From NCBI GenBank assembly GCA_017642335.1, contig JAGCPF010000035.1:310001-374000 (forward strand): 64,000 bases of DNA, written 5' to 3'. The notes beneath the pieces were generated by a model. The model did not search any database and was not told where the DNA came from. It saw only the letters and a program-made list of their open reading frames with translations. Origin of the DNA: Fibrobacter sp. (lineage in GTDB: Bacteria > Fibrobacterota > Fibrobacteria > Fibrobacterales > Fibrobacteraceae). Below, piece by piece: positions 16,036-24,671 of this stretch; positions within the stretch are counted from its first letter, which is position 1; the number at the start of each line of letters is the position of its first letter. The translations under genes were made by a program, and so were the position numbers.

Positions 16036-18225
16036 CTAGAACTTAAACAACATGCCGAAGCGCATCTGGCCGTCGCGCACGCCGTCGTTGTCACCCACGT
16101 CCTTGATGGTCGCAAAGTCGAACTGCAGCATGTCGCTGAGCATGAAGCCGAAACCGAAGTCTACTTCCTGGCGCTGGCCAGTCCGGTCGTACAGGTAACC
16201 GAGGCGGAGCGCAATTGTGTTCGAGTAGATGAATTCGGTACCGACGTTGAACACGCCCTGCATCAAGGAGTTTTTCGCAGTCTCTGCTCCCTTGGTGCCT
16301 TTTTTCTCGGGGTCCGCGATGGATTTCCAGCAGGCGATATAGAACGGTTCCGGGCTGCCCTTGTCATCGTCATAGACGGTTTCGCGGTTATAGTCGGCCG
16401 CGATGGTCCAGCGGTAGTCGGCCAGGGAGAGCAGTTCGTAGGCAAGGCCGATTCTCCATGTGAGCGGAATCGGGTCTTCGATGGTCTTATCGACGTAGTA
16501 GACGCTCGGGCCGATGTTCGCGAGGACAAGGGCGAAGTTCAGCTTGTCGATAAGGAGGTTCTTTTTGAGAATGCCGATGTCGAATGCGTAACCGAATGTC
16601 GTGGCTTCTTCTTCGTCGGTGGATCCGCCTGAACTCAGGTCGGAATAGAAGAACTTGACGGAGAGGCCCAAGCCCCAGTCGTTGGGGAAGCGGGTGCCGT
16701 AGCTGATGCCGCCGACGATTTCGGAACTGTTGTAGGCGACCAGGTCGTCTGCATCGATGTCACCCGAGACGACTGTGGAACCGAAGCTCACGAAGTTCAC
16801 CGAGATTCCCAGCGTGCCCCATTCGTTCATCGGGATGGTCATGCCGCCGTACAGGTGGTAAAGGTCGGGAATGTTGAGTACGGGCAAAAGCTTTTCGTAG
16901 AAGGCAATCAACTGGAAGTCGGCGTCCTTGTACTGCTCCATGCCGTTTGCGGTGCTGAACCAGACGTCGTTGCCTTGGGGGAGCACCGTCCAGACTTTGT
17001 TGCTCGAAAGTCCGTTGCCGGAGTGGAAGTGCGTCCATTCATCTTCGGACTTGACCGCGCCTTCCTGTTCGGCGGTTCCGCGTTCCAGTTCTGCCTTACG
17101 TCCGCTTGCGGTGGCGTAGTCTGGGAGGTGGCGCCATACGCCCTTGTCGGTGGCGATCCAGATGGCGCCCTTGCCGTCGACAGAAACGTCGTTGATGTTG
17201 TTGTTCTCGAACTTGACCTGTTCCCACTTGCGCAGCGTGAAGTGGCTGAGACCGCCGGCATGGGCGGCCCAGATGTGGCCGGAGCTGTCCACGGCAAGCG
17301 CGGTCGGCTTCAGGTCCATGATGCCGTCTTCTTCGTTGAACAGGCTCCAGCGGTCCTTGTCGTTTACGCTCTTCTTGGGAACGAGACGGGCGATACCCGC
17401 ACCGTCGACTGCGACATAGAGTTCCTTGCGCATTTCGGACCAGGTGAGAGCGTTGATTTTCTGACTCGGGAGCACCTTGCCCTTCTGCTCGAACCCGCCA
17501 TTGCGGTAGACGAAGAGACCGTCGTCAGTGCCTATCCAGATAGAGGCGCCCTGGCTCACGAGTGCGTTTACCCGGTGGACGCCCAGTTCCTTTTCGTAGT
17601 TCTTCCAGCCCTTGCCGTCGAAGCGGAAAAGGCCCTTGGGAGTACCGACCCAGAGTTTCTCGGTGCGGTCCTCGTAGAGGATTGCCGTGATGGTATCCTT
17701 GACGACGAGATTCCAGGGAATCTTGACTTCCACGACATGGGACTCGTCGTCGGCGTTCTTGATATTGTTGAATTTCTTTACCTGGCGGGAGTATTCGTCG
17801 AGGCCGCGTTCGCTACCCACAAAGACCCTGACGGCGTCCTTGACCTTGGCGTTGCCTTGCAGCGTGACGGAGTGGTAGTCCAACCACTGTTCGCTGTCGA
17901 ACTTGAGGATGCCGTTTGCCGTGCCTGCCCAGAGTTCGCTCTTGCTGAAAAAGCCGCCCTTCGTGCGGGCCGTCATCTTCGTGAAGAAGGGGGCCTTTTT
18001 GGAATCGGCGGGGTAGGACATGCGCCATTCGTCGGCGAGCGGCCCGAAAGCGAGACCCGCGGGGTTGTAGTACATGGCCGTAGCGTCGTCAGCCAAGGCT
18101 GCGCCCGCTTCGCCCATACCCAGTTGCCTTGCGCCAACGGGCATTTCAAGTGTGATAATTGCAGAGCCCGCAGCAAAAGAGAGCGCGGGTATTAAAATAA
18201 GGGAACCAAGTAGTGACTTATGCAA
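16036..18225 (-). CDS. PorV/PorQ-like outer-membrane protein with inserted beta-propeller
   Basis: A 729-residue exported protein. After a signal peptide, residues of about 25-60 give the PorV/PorQ opening: GARQLGMGEAGAALADDATA, then MYYNPAGLA. The barrel pattern then stops. From about 95 to 440 there are repeated propeller blades (LWAGTANGILKFD, LWVGTPKGLFRFDGKGW, IWIGTDDGLFVYRNGGF, IWIATDKGVW, VWFSTANGMEQY) like the two-component-regulator propeller. The barrel resumes at about 455 (YHLYGGMTIPMNEWGTLGIS) and continues to a terminal FKF. The start is TTG at 18225, with GGAGG just upstream inside the overlapping gene. Family members shuttle type IX secretion substrates, so a role with the enzymes here is inferred. 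Confidence 0.8.
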   Translation of the reverse strand: MHKSLLGSLILIPALSFAAGSAIITLEMPVGARQLGMGEAGAALADDATAMYYNPAGLAFGPLADEWRMSYPADSKKAPFFTKMTARTKGGFFSKSELWAGTANGILKFDSEQWLDYHSVTLQGNAKVKDAVRVFVGSERGLDEYSRQVKKFNNIKNADDESHVVEVKIPWNLVVKDTITAILYEDRTEKLWVGTPKGLFRFDGKGWKNYEKELGVHRVNALVSQGASIWIGTDDGLFVYRNGGFEQKGKVLPSQKINALTWSEMRKELYVAVDGAGIARLVPKKSVNDKDRWSLFNEEDGIMDLKPTALAVDSSGHIWAAHAGGLSHFTLRKWEQVKFENNNINDVSVDGKGAIWIATDKGVWRHLPDYATASGRKAELERGTAEQEGAVKSEDEWTHFHSGNGLSSNKVWTVLPQGNDVWFSTANGMEQYKDADFQLIAFYEKLLPVLNIPDLYHLYGGMTIPMNEWGTLGISVNFVSFGSTVVSGDIDADDLVAYNSSEIVGGISYGTRFPNDWGLGLSVKFFYSDLSSGGSTDEEEATTFGYAFDIGILKKNLLIDKLNFALVLANIGPSVYYVDKTIEDPIPLTWRIGLAYELLSLADYRWTIAADYNRETVYDDDKGSPEPFYIACWKSIADPEKKGTKGAETAKNSLMQGVFNVGTEFIYSNTIALRLGYLYDRTGQRQEVDFGFGFMLSDMLQFDFATIKDVGDNDGVRDGQMRFGMLFKF

Positions 18226-18787
18226 GTTGCCTCCAATCGGGGACGTCGTAAGAGTTTCCGTGCGTGGGGATGACCGCTTTCCAGTCCGCCTTGTTTTGGG
18301 TTTCCCAGGGGTGCCTGGGCATGAGCCGGCAATCGCAGCCCAGCACGTAGGGGGGCAGGATTTCGGCGTGGTGGCGGATCTGTTCGCGTGTGATAAAATT
18401 GTCTTCGTCTACAAATTTGCAGTAGTTCTTGCCCTTGGGGCCAATTTCTATTCTGTAGGTGGCGGTTCCGTTTGCGTCGCCTTCGTTGATGGTGCGGATC
18501 GTCTCTTCCATGGATTCGTTCCACTGGCGGATGAGTTCTTCCCGTGCTTCCGGTGTCAAATCCTGAGTTTCGAGCCAGGACCGGAGCGATGCCTCAGAGG
18601 GCTTGACCGCTGTCAGGCATTCTTTTGCCGGCCTTACGACGGCCGAGTATTGGCCCGATACGTCTATAATGGGCTTTGCCTCTTCTTTTTCGTCGGAATT
18701 GTGCACGACAACATAGGCGCCAATGGCCGCTAGGATGAGCGACAACACTATAATCGCGATGACGATGATGACTGATAGCATATTCAA
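18218..18787 (-). CDS. Membrane-anchored protein of unknown function
   Basis: A 189-residue protein with an N-terminal membrane anchor (residues 4-30, SVIIVIAIIVLSLILAAIG) and a soluble domain outside the cytoplasm. The middle is a helical acidic segment (LETQDLTPEAREELIRQW). The end contains GPKGKNYCKFVDEDNF and a CDCRLMPRHPW stretch. No family was recognised. It overlaps the TTG start of the PorV-like gene by 8 bp and supplies that gene's ribosome-binding site, so the two are translationally coupled and may form a complex. Confidence 0.65.
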   Translation of the reverse strand: MNMLSVIIVIAIIVLSLILAAIGAYVVVHNSDEKEEAKPIIDVSGQYSAVVRPAKECLTAVKPSEASLRSWLETQDLTPEAREELIRQWNESMEETIRTINEGDANGTATYRIEIGPKGKNYCKFVDEDNFITREQIRHHAEILPPYVLGCDCRLMPRHPWETQNKADWKAVIPTHGNSYDVPDWRQLA

Positions 18788-18854
18788 TTCCGTTTATGGC
18801 AATTTCAATACTCTCTAAAACTAGCATTTTCTATCTTGTGGGACAGGAGTTTTT

Positions 18855-20135
18855 ATGTCTAAAACAAATCTTTTTATTGTTTTGCTGCTTTCTTGTGTGG
18901 TTTGGGCTATTCCGTATAAGGTTGAAACAATCAAAGAAGGCTCGGGTGACCCGATTCGCGCCGGCCAACTGATCAGGGTACACTATAAAGGTATTTTGGC
19001 TGTGGACAGCCTGCTGATGGACGCTCCTGCGGGGGCGGAACTTCCCCAAAAAGCGGAAAAAAACGAAAAAAAGGATGAAAATGCGGTTCTGGTCGGCGCT
19101 GCCGAGGAACGTTTGGAATCTGTCGATGCGTCCGAATCCCACGGTCCGTTTGCGAACACCTACGAGTCTGGTGAACCTCTCGAATTCACCATTGGCATGG
19201 GCCAGGTGATTGTCGGTTGGGAAAAGGGCCTCATGGGCATGAAGGTGGGCGAAGTGCGCAGGCTCTACGTCCCCTCCGAAATGGCCTATGGCGAAAACTC
19301 CCTGGAGGGCATTCCGCCCAATAGCGACCTGCTTTTCGAAGTCGAACTTGTCCATGCTGAAAAGCCCATGGAACCTGATGTTTTTCCCAAAAATGTAGAC
19401 AAACTAGCTTGGAAAAATCTTGCCAAGGGTATTGACATCTATGATGAAAAGGCTGGGACCGGCAAGCCCGCTGTGACCGCGTCCGGGCTCAAGGTCCATT
19501 ACACGGGATGGCTGAAGTCGGGACGCAAGTTCGCCAGTTCCAAGGAACTGGGCAAGCCGCTCGAAGTGACCCTGGGCGCGGGCAAGATGATCAAGGGCTG
19601 GGAGAAGGGTCTCGAAGGCATGCGCGAAGGCGGCGTACGCTGGCTTCGCGTGGCTCCGTCCATGGGTTACGGCGCGACCGCCTACTCCATGATTCCTCCG
19701 AACTCCACGCTTGTTTTCCGTGTGGAACTGATCGAATCCGAGGTCGATCCCGAAGTGGCGGAACGCATGGACTTTTTCCCGGATACCGCTTCGCTTCAGT
19801 TTGAAGCGGGCCGCGAGGGCCTGCGCTACGCGATTGTCAAGCAGGGCGAGGGTGAACCCGCCAAGTCGGGTGACAAGGTTAGCGTGCACTACACGGGCTG
19901 GATGGTCAACGGCTACAAGTTTGACAGTTCTCGCGACCGTGGCCAGCCGTTTACGTTTGCGCTGGGTGGCGGTAGCGTCATCCGCGGGTGGGAACTCGGC
20001 GTGCAGGGCATGTTGCCCGGCGAAAAGAGAATTCTCGTGATTCCCCCGGGACTGGGTTACGGAAGCCGTGGCGCAGGCCCGATTCCTGGCGGCGCTACGC
20101 TTATTTTCGCCGTTGAGTACCTAGGATCCAAGTAG
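18855..20135 (+). CDS. Exported three-domain FKBP-type peptidyl-prolyl isomerase
   Basis: A 426-residue protein with signal peptide (LFIVLLLSCVVWA) and three FKBP domains at about 25-170, 195-290 and 310-426. Each shows the fold markers HYxG, a GxGxVIxGWExGLxGM-type helix and a YG...IPP/GG loop; the third is the most canonical (VHYTGWMVNGYKFDSSRDRG). The first domain has an acidic/lysine-rich insertion (about 55-100). It is probably a periplasmic folding factor for secreted proteins. A TATCTTGT box at 18832 and AGGAG precede the start. A terminator follows at 20162. Confidence 0.9.
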   Translation: MSKTNLFIVLLLSCVVWAIPYKVETIKEGSGDPIRAGQLIRVHYKGILAVDSLLMDAPAGAELPQKAEKNEKKDENAVLVGAAEERLESVDASESHGPFANTYESGEPLEFTIGMGQVIVGWEKGLMGMKVGEVRRLYVPSEMAYGENSLEGIPPNSDLLFEVELVHAEKPMEPDVFPKNVDKLAWKNLAKGIDIYDEKAGTGKPAVTASGLKVHYTGWLKSGRKFASSKELGKPLEVTLGAGKMIKGWEKGLEGMREGGVRWLRVAPSMGYGATAYSMIPPNSTLVFRVELIESEVDPEVAERMDFFPDTASLQFEAGREGLRYAIVKQGEGEPAKSGDKVSVHYTGWMVNGYKFDSSRDRGQPFTFALGGGSVIRGWELGVQGMLPGEKRILVIPPGLGYGSRGAGPIPGGATLIFAVEYLGSK

Positions 20136-20161
20136 TCTAAGAAAATCCGTTGAAACTTATA

Positions 20162-20215
20162 CAACCCTTTTGCCTTGAGAAATTGGCAAAAGGGGTGTTG
20201 TTGTATTCTTTTTTA
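20162..20215 (+). terminator. Intrinsic terminator after the FKBP gene
   Basis: CCCTTTTGCC pairs with GGCAAAAGGG across a 10-base loop, followed by TTGTTGTATTCTTTTTTA. The position, about 30 bp past the stop codon, fits transcription termination. Confidence 0.75.
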
Positions 20216-20287
20216 TCTATTTTTTCGAAGAATATGGTGCATTCCGGTGTCGATGTGATGTACGTCACCCCATGTGTATCAAGGGTT

Positions 20288-20353
20288 TGGACAAAACATC
20301 CATGGAAATTGCAAAAAAGGGTTAACATTTGTAACCCCGAAAAAATAACTTTA
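20288..20353 (+). promoter_or_regulatory. Putative activator site and promoter of the third TIGR02147 gene
   Basis: GACAAAACATCCATGG starts at 20290 and TAACTTTA starts at 20346, a spacing of exactly 56 bp, as at the enzyme promoters. The ATG lies 6 bp after the box, so the message is probably leaderless. This places the TIGR02147-lipoprotein pair in the same putative regulon as the enzymes. Confidence 0.6.
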
Positions 20354-20359
20354 TAAACG

Positions 20360-21217
20360 ATGGTTACTTTTTCTGACATAGCGGACTACCGCGACTTCTT
20401 GAAATCCTACTACGACAAGAGGAAGGAAGAAATGCCTTTCTACTCGTACAGGATGATGGGCGATAAGTTGGGGCTGGATTCCAGCTACCTGTATCGCGTG
20501 CTTCAAAAGAAGCAGCACCTACCGGCGCATGCGTTGCCGGCGGCCAAAGATATTTTGGCCTTGTCGGGTCGTTCGGCTGAATACTTCGACCTGCTCTACT
20601 CCGCTGCCGTAAGTAAAGATAAGGGCAAGCGGGAGGAACTCATGGCCAAGGCGCTCGCCCTGCGCGACGTCGACCGCCACAACCTGGAAGCTGCCGAACT
20701 CAAGCTCCTCCGCAACTGGTGGATTCCTGCTGTGCGCGCCTACCTGGAACTGAATGGTGGCGTGGTCAATATCAAGCAGATTGCTCGCGACATTTGTCCT
20801 CCGATTAGCGAGGCACAGGCCGAGGAGGCCATTGAAATTTTGAAGGAGGTCGGTCTGGTCAAGAAGTTGGCGTCGGGTAAACTGGCGCTTACGGATGCCC
20901 ATTTGACCGTTGGCGGACCCGAAAAGGCCTCTGCCGTGCGTGAATTCCAGAAACAGGTACTTGGTTTAGCCAGTGATGCTCTGGATAATGTTCCTGTTAA
21001 TGAACGAAATATTTCTACACTTACTTTGTCGGTTGACCAATCCTGCTTCGAGGACCTGGGGGATATGCTCCGGGAATTCCGCAGACTGGTGCAAAAACGT
21101 GTTGACGAGGCGAAATCCCCCGATCGCGTTATGCAACTCTCGATGGCTTTTTACCCGGTGGCTCGCAAAGGTGACTCGGGTTCTTCGATGGGGGACGGAC
21201 ACAAGGAGACGAAATGA
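20360..21217 (+). CDS. TIGR02147 family protein (third copy)
   Basis: A 285-residue member, more divergent than the other two: FSDIADYRDFLKSYYDKR, then an HTH-like YRMMGDKLGLDSSYLYRVL, a middle RNWWIPAVRAYLELNGG, and the C-terminal ERNISTLTLSVD and MQLSMAFYPV motifs. No signal peptide is present. It shares its last 4 bp (ATGA) with the following lipoprotein gene. Its promoter carries the same 56-bp-phased site as the enzyme genes, so if it is a regulator it may be controlled together with them. A direct function is unproven. Confidence 0.85.
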   Translation: MVTFSDIADYRDFLKSYYDKRKEEMPFYSYRMMGDKLGLDSSYLYRVLQKKQHLPAHALPAAKDILALSGRSAEYFDLLYSAAVSKDKGKREELMAKALALRDVDRHNLEAAELKLLRNWWIPAVRAYLELNGGVVNIKQIARDICPPISEAQAEEAIEILKEVGLVKKLASGKLALTDAHLTVGGPEKASAVREFQKQVLGLASDALDNVPVNERNISTLTLSVDQSCFEDLGDMLREFRRLVQKRVDEAKSPDRVMQLSMAFYPVARKGDSGSSMGDGHKETK

Positions 21218-22407
21218 GAACAAGGGTGTGGAATATAGGAGTTTCGGCTTGGTGTAGCGCTTTGCTATGCCTTTTAGGCTGCGGTTCGGAGTCCACCGAC
21301 GTGGCCGGTTCGTCGTTGGAAACAGAAAATTCCTTCGCGCTTTCTGTGATGACTGCTGATGGTACGCCAGTTGCCAGTACGAAGGTTTTGGTTCGTCCGG
21401 CCTCCTTCTTGGCTGGAGCGAATAACGACGCTAGCAGTATTATTGATGCTGAAACTGACGCAGATGGCGTCTTGACTATCAAGACGATGAATGTCGGGTC
21501 TTATGTGATTGAAGCTCGTAACGACTCGTTGAAGGGATTCAGAAAAATAGAGATTACCAAGGCCGATACGGGTCTTGTCGAGATGCCGTTGCGCGTACGC
21601 AAGCCGGGTGCTCTTAATGGTAAGGTGAATCTTCCGGAAGGTATGGGATCGGTGACGGTTTCTGTACGCGGTCTGGACTACTCCGTCCAGACGGATTCGT
21701 CGGGTATGTTCGAGTTCGAATCTCTTCCGGAAGGTGAAATCGAGGTGGTCGCGTTCCTTTATTCCGATAGTACGTACAAGGACGAAAACGGCTGGGAATC
21801 CCACCTGGAAAACATGAAGATTATCGGTTCGAAGCCTGCGGAAATCAAGTCAAAGAAAAAGGTTGATTCCCTGGAAATCGGCGAGCCGGAACCTTTCTAT
21901 GCCCTGTTTGCTGATTTTGAAAGTGGTGTTAGAGGTTGGCGTACCGGTGTTTCCCAATATGCTGCGGCTAAACTCGAATCTGAACAGGTGGATGACCGTG
22001 AAGGTTGGGTGGCGCACTTCAGTTCTGTGAACGATTCTGCCTTGAACTGGGCGCTCATGGGATACGCCTTCAAAGATCCTGTGGATTTCAGCAATTTGGA
22101 TTCCGTGGTATTCTGGGCGAAGGGCACGGACCATATCAGTGTCTCGTTCGACGTGAATGCGGATAGCACGGAAGACGTTGTTACCGGCAAGTCGTGGACG
22201 CACCTGGAACTGGATTCCGTATGGAGGCGTTACTGTGTTACCCCTGCCGACATGCTTGACAGTTCCGATACTAACGGAGAAAACCGCGGGTGGGATGCTG
22301 TCAAGACTCATATAACGCATTTCTCCCTCTTCAGTGGGCCCGGGACGAGCGAGTTCTGGATTGACGATATCGAATTCTTCGGTATCAAGAAGAGTAAACT
22401 GAAATAA
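21214..22407 (+). CDS. Lipoprotein with carboxypeptidase-like repeats and a C-terminal jelly-roll domain
   Basis: A 397-residue lipoprotein (CSALLCLLGC, lipidated Cys near residue 23). Two beta-sandwich segments resembling the carboxypeptidase regulatory-like fold follow (about 45-125, SVMTADGTPVASTKV; about 130-195, GALNGKVNLPEG). Residues of about 228-390 look like a CBM11/CIA30-type jelly roll: LFADFESGVRGWRTG, DSVVFWAKGTD and EFWIDDIEFFG. It starts inside the TIGR02147 stop (ATGA). The domains suggest a surface carbohydrate-binding protein, in keeping with the downstream GH30 gene and the shared promoter site. The terminator is at 22431. Confidence 0.75.
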   Translation: MRTRVWNIGVSAWCSALLCLLGCGSESTDVAGSSLETENSFALSVMTADGTPVASTKVLVRPASFLAGANNDASSIIDAETDADGVLTIKTMNVGSYVIEARNDSLKGFRKIEITKADTGLVEMPLRVRKPGALNGKVNLPEGMGSVTVSVRGLDYSVQTDSSGMFEFESLPEGEIEVVAFLYSDSTYKDENGWESHLENMKIIGSKPAEIKSKKKVDSLEIGEPEPFYALFADFESGVRGWRTGVSQYAAAKLESEQVDDREGWVAHFSSVNDSALNWALMGYAFKDPVDFSNLDSVVFWAKGTDHISVSFDVNADSTEDVVTGKSWTHLELDSVWRRYCVTPADMLDSSDTNGENRGWDAVKTHITHFSLFSGPGTSEFWIDDIEFFGIKKSKLK

Positions 22408-22430
22408 AAATAAATATTTACCTTGCAAAG

Positions 22431-22459
22431 GAGCTGGCTGCGATGTCGGCTCTTTTTTT
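22431..22459 (+). terminator. Intrinsic terminator after the lipoprotein gene
   Basis: GAGC (22431-22434) pairs with GCTC (22449-22452), with adjoining T-G and G-C pairs extending the stem. A T7 run follows (22453-22459), 23 bp after the stop codon. Confidence 0.6.
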
Positions 22460-22502
22460 ACATTGTGTTAGTTAGTTTGTATTGAATGTGAAGTGGCAAA
22501 AT

Positions 22503-22568
22503 TTGACAAAATGTCATTGGAACGATTTTTCAAATATGTGATTTGTGCTCTTGCGCATGTTAGATTTA
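22503..22568 (+). promoter_or_regulatory. Putative activator site and promoter of the GH30 xylanase
   Basis: TGACAAAATGTCA (22504-22516) is a 13-bp palindrome apart from its centre base, the most symmetrical copy of the site. Its G at 22505 is exactly 56 bp before the TAGATTTA box at 22561. The ATG at 22614 follows AAAGGGCATGTT; the leader contains a CCGTG/CACGG hairpin. Confidence 0.65.
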
Positions 22569-22613
22569 GAAAAAAAGCCGTGAATGTCCACGGTTAAGTG
22601 TAAAGGGCATGTT

Positions 22614-24662
22614 ATGTTTTGTAAAGGCTTCAAAAGAATCGTCCTTGCTTGTGGGGTTTTCATTACCATCGGTAATGCGGCCACGGTAGACGTAAAACTG
22701 GACGAAGAACACCAGGTTATCCGCGGCTTTGGCGGCATGGTGCATAACCAGTGGCAGAACGGCGGCGGGCTTTCCGACGCCGATGCGAAACTTGCGTTCG
22801 GTACGGGCGAGGGCACGATTGGCCTCAATACGCTCCGTATTCCTGTGTACGCCAGTTCCAACGACTTCAACAAGGAAGTGGCTGCCGCAAAATCGGCGAA
22901 GAAGTACGCTGGCGATGACTTTATCTTGTATGCAACTCCGTGGACCTCGCCTTATGCGGGCGCCAATCAGCATATAAGGTCTTCGGATTACCAGAAATAT
23001 GTTGACCACTTGAACAGCTTTACCGCCTACATGAAAAACCAGGGCGTTCCCCTGTATGCAATTTCCATTAGTAACGAACCGGACTGGTGCGGAGAATGGG
23101 CTTGCTGGAGTGCCGATGAAATTTACAACTTCACCAAGGGCTATGCCGATCAGATGCGCAAGAACGGCACGAAGGTGATTTCGACGGAATCGTTCAAGTA
23201 TGACAAGAACCTTTACAACAAGGTGCTGAACGACCCCAACGCCCTCAAGAACTGGGATATCCTCGGGGCGCACTTCTATGCGAGCCAGGCCTCTACGGGC
23301 GACGACTTTTTTGCGTACAAGCTGGCTGACCAGAAGGGCGTGGAACGCTGGATGACGGAACACTACACCGAAAGCCAGGGGAGCGGCAATTACTGGCGCA
23401 AGTACATGAAGACGGGCGACCAGGCGAATACGGCTGTTTACGATACGGTACGCGCGATGGATTTGGCTTATGAAATCCATCGTGGCCTTGTCATCGGCAA
23501 TTTCAACCAATATACCTGGTGGTACATCCGCCGCTGCTACGGCCTCATCATGGATAAGGATTTCGGTAACAAGCTGCAGGTGCCGCAGAACGAAATCGGC
23601 AAAATCAGTAAGCGCGGTTACGTGATGAGCCAGTTTGCCCGGTTCATCCGTCCGGGGGCTATCCGCGTGGGGGCGACTGCGAAGCCCGAAGCGAATCTGT
23701 TTGCTAGTGCCTACAAGAGCGCCAATGGGGACAGCGTCATCGTGGTGCTCGTGAATCGCGACTACAAGAACAAAAAGACAGTGACCGTGAACGTGCCCGG
23801 TGCAGAAATCGCGACGTTCCATATGTACACGACTAGCGAGGCGAAGAACGCAAAAGACGAAGGCGAAGTCGAGGTGAAGAACGGTTCTGTGACTATTACC
23901 ATGGATGCCGGTGACACGGAGAACAAGGACTGCATCGTGACCCTCGTGGGCGTGGGTACGCCGGCCGAACCCGTGCCGCGCCAGCCTTACGGCGGCCAGG
24001 TGGCGGAACTTCCCGGCAAGATCGAGGCAGAGAACTACGACATTTCCGGCACGGGCAAGGGTAACATCGCCTACAAGGATAACGATTCCGAGAACAAGGG
24101 CGGAGAATACCGCGAAGACGGCGTGGATATCGAGAAGAGCGGCTCCAACTATGCCATCGGCCATACCGAGGTCGGCGAGTGGCTGGAGTATTCGGTGAAG
24201 GTGACAAAAGCGGGCTCCTATCCGTTGGTTGTCCATGCCGCGTCGGGCAGTGATGCTTCTTCTATCCAGTTCGCGATTGATGGCGTGAATGTGACCGGAA
24301 CGGTTGTCGTTCCCAAGACGGGCGAGGACTGGAGCGTTTACGAAGATGTTAATGCGGGAACGGTCAACCTCAAGGATGGCGAACACATCGTGCGCTTGAC
24401 TATTGTTGGGGATTACGCAAACGTTGACTGGTTCCGCTTTGGCGATGCTGACGAGGGTACCACGGCGGTGACCGCCCTCGCTCAGCTCGCTCAAGTTTCG
24501 GGCAAGTACAAGGTGTTCGACATCAACGGCAGCTATGTCGGCATGGTCGAAGCCTCCGATATGCAGTCGCTGCGTGCCGGTACGACAAGGCTTGCCAAAC
24601 GCGGCGGAATCTACCTGGCTAAATCTTCCAAGGGGAAGACCCTGAAAATTGACGTAAAGTAA
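22614..24662 (+). CDS. Secreted GH30 xylanase with CBM6 and C-terminal sorting domain
   Basis: A 682-residue secreted enzyme. The signal peptide ends near GNAA (20-23). The GH30 core covers about 24-455: HQVIRGFGGM, the acid/base E155 in ISNEPDW, and the nucleophile E249 in WMTEHYTES. The pattern is closest to glucuronoxylan-type GH30 xylanases. CBM6 spans about 462-611 (PGKIEAENYD, GEWLEYSVKV, NVDWFRFG). The last 70 residues are the shared terminal domain (KVFDINGSYVGMV, GGIYLAKS). The start at 22614 rather than the in-frame 22584 is supported by AAAGGGCATGTT and the signal peptide. It acts on xylan backbones outside the cell. Confidence 0.92.
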   Translation: MFCKGFKRIVLACGVFITIGNAATVDVKLDEEHQVIRGFGGMVHNQWQNGGGLSDADAKLAFGTGEGTIGLNTLRIPVYASSNDFNKEVAAAKSAKKYAGDDFILYATPWTSPYAGANQHIRSSDYQKYVDHLNSFTAYMKNQGVPLYAISISNEPDWCGEWACWSADEIYNFTKGYADQMRKNGTKVISTESFKYDKNLYNKVLNDPNALKNWDILGAHFYASQASTGDDFFAYKLADQKGVERWMTEHYTESQGSGNYWRKYMKTGDQANTAVYDTVRAMDLAYEIHRGLVIGNFNQYTWWYIRRCYGLIMDKDFGNKLQVPQNEIGKISKRGYVMSQFARFIRPGAIRVGATAKPEANLFASAYKSANGDSVIVVLVNRDYKNKKTVTVNVPGAEIATFHMYTTSEAKNAKDEGEVEVKNGSVTITMDAGDTENKDCIVTLVGVGTPAEPVPRQPYGGQVAELPGKIEAENYDISGTGKGNIAYKDNDSENKGGEYREDGVDIEKSGSNYAIGHTEVGEWLEYSVKVTKAGSYPLVVHAASGSDASSIQFAIDGVNVTGTVVVPKTGEDWSVYEDVNAGTVNLKDGEHIVRLTIVGDYANVDWFRFGDADEGTTAVTALAQLAQVSGKYKVFDINGSYVGMVEASDMQSLRAGTTRLAKRGGIYLAKSSKGKTLKIDVK

Positions 24663-24671
24663 TTGCGGATT

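Noticed and set aside
16855..18195. 446-codon plus-strand frame
   Set aside because: It is antisense to the propeller part of the PorV-like gene, whose blades repeat regularly on the minus strand.
22566..24494. 642-codon minus-strand frame
   Set aside because: It is antisense to the GH30-CBM6 gene, whose active-site motifs and modules are unambiguous.
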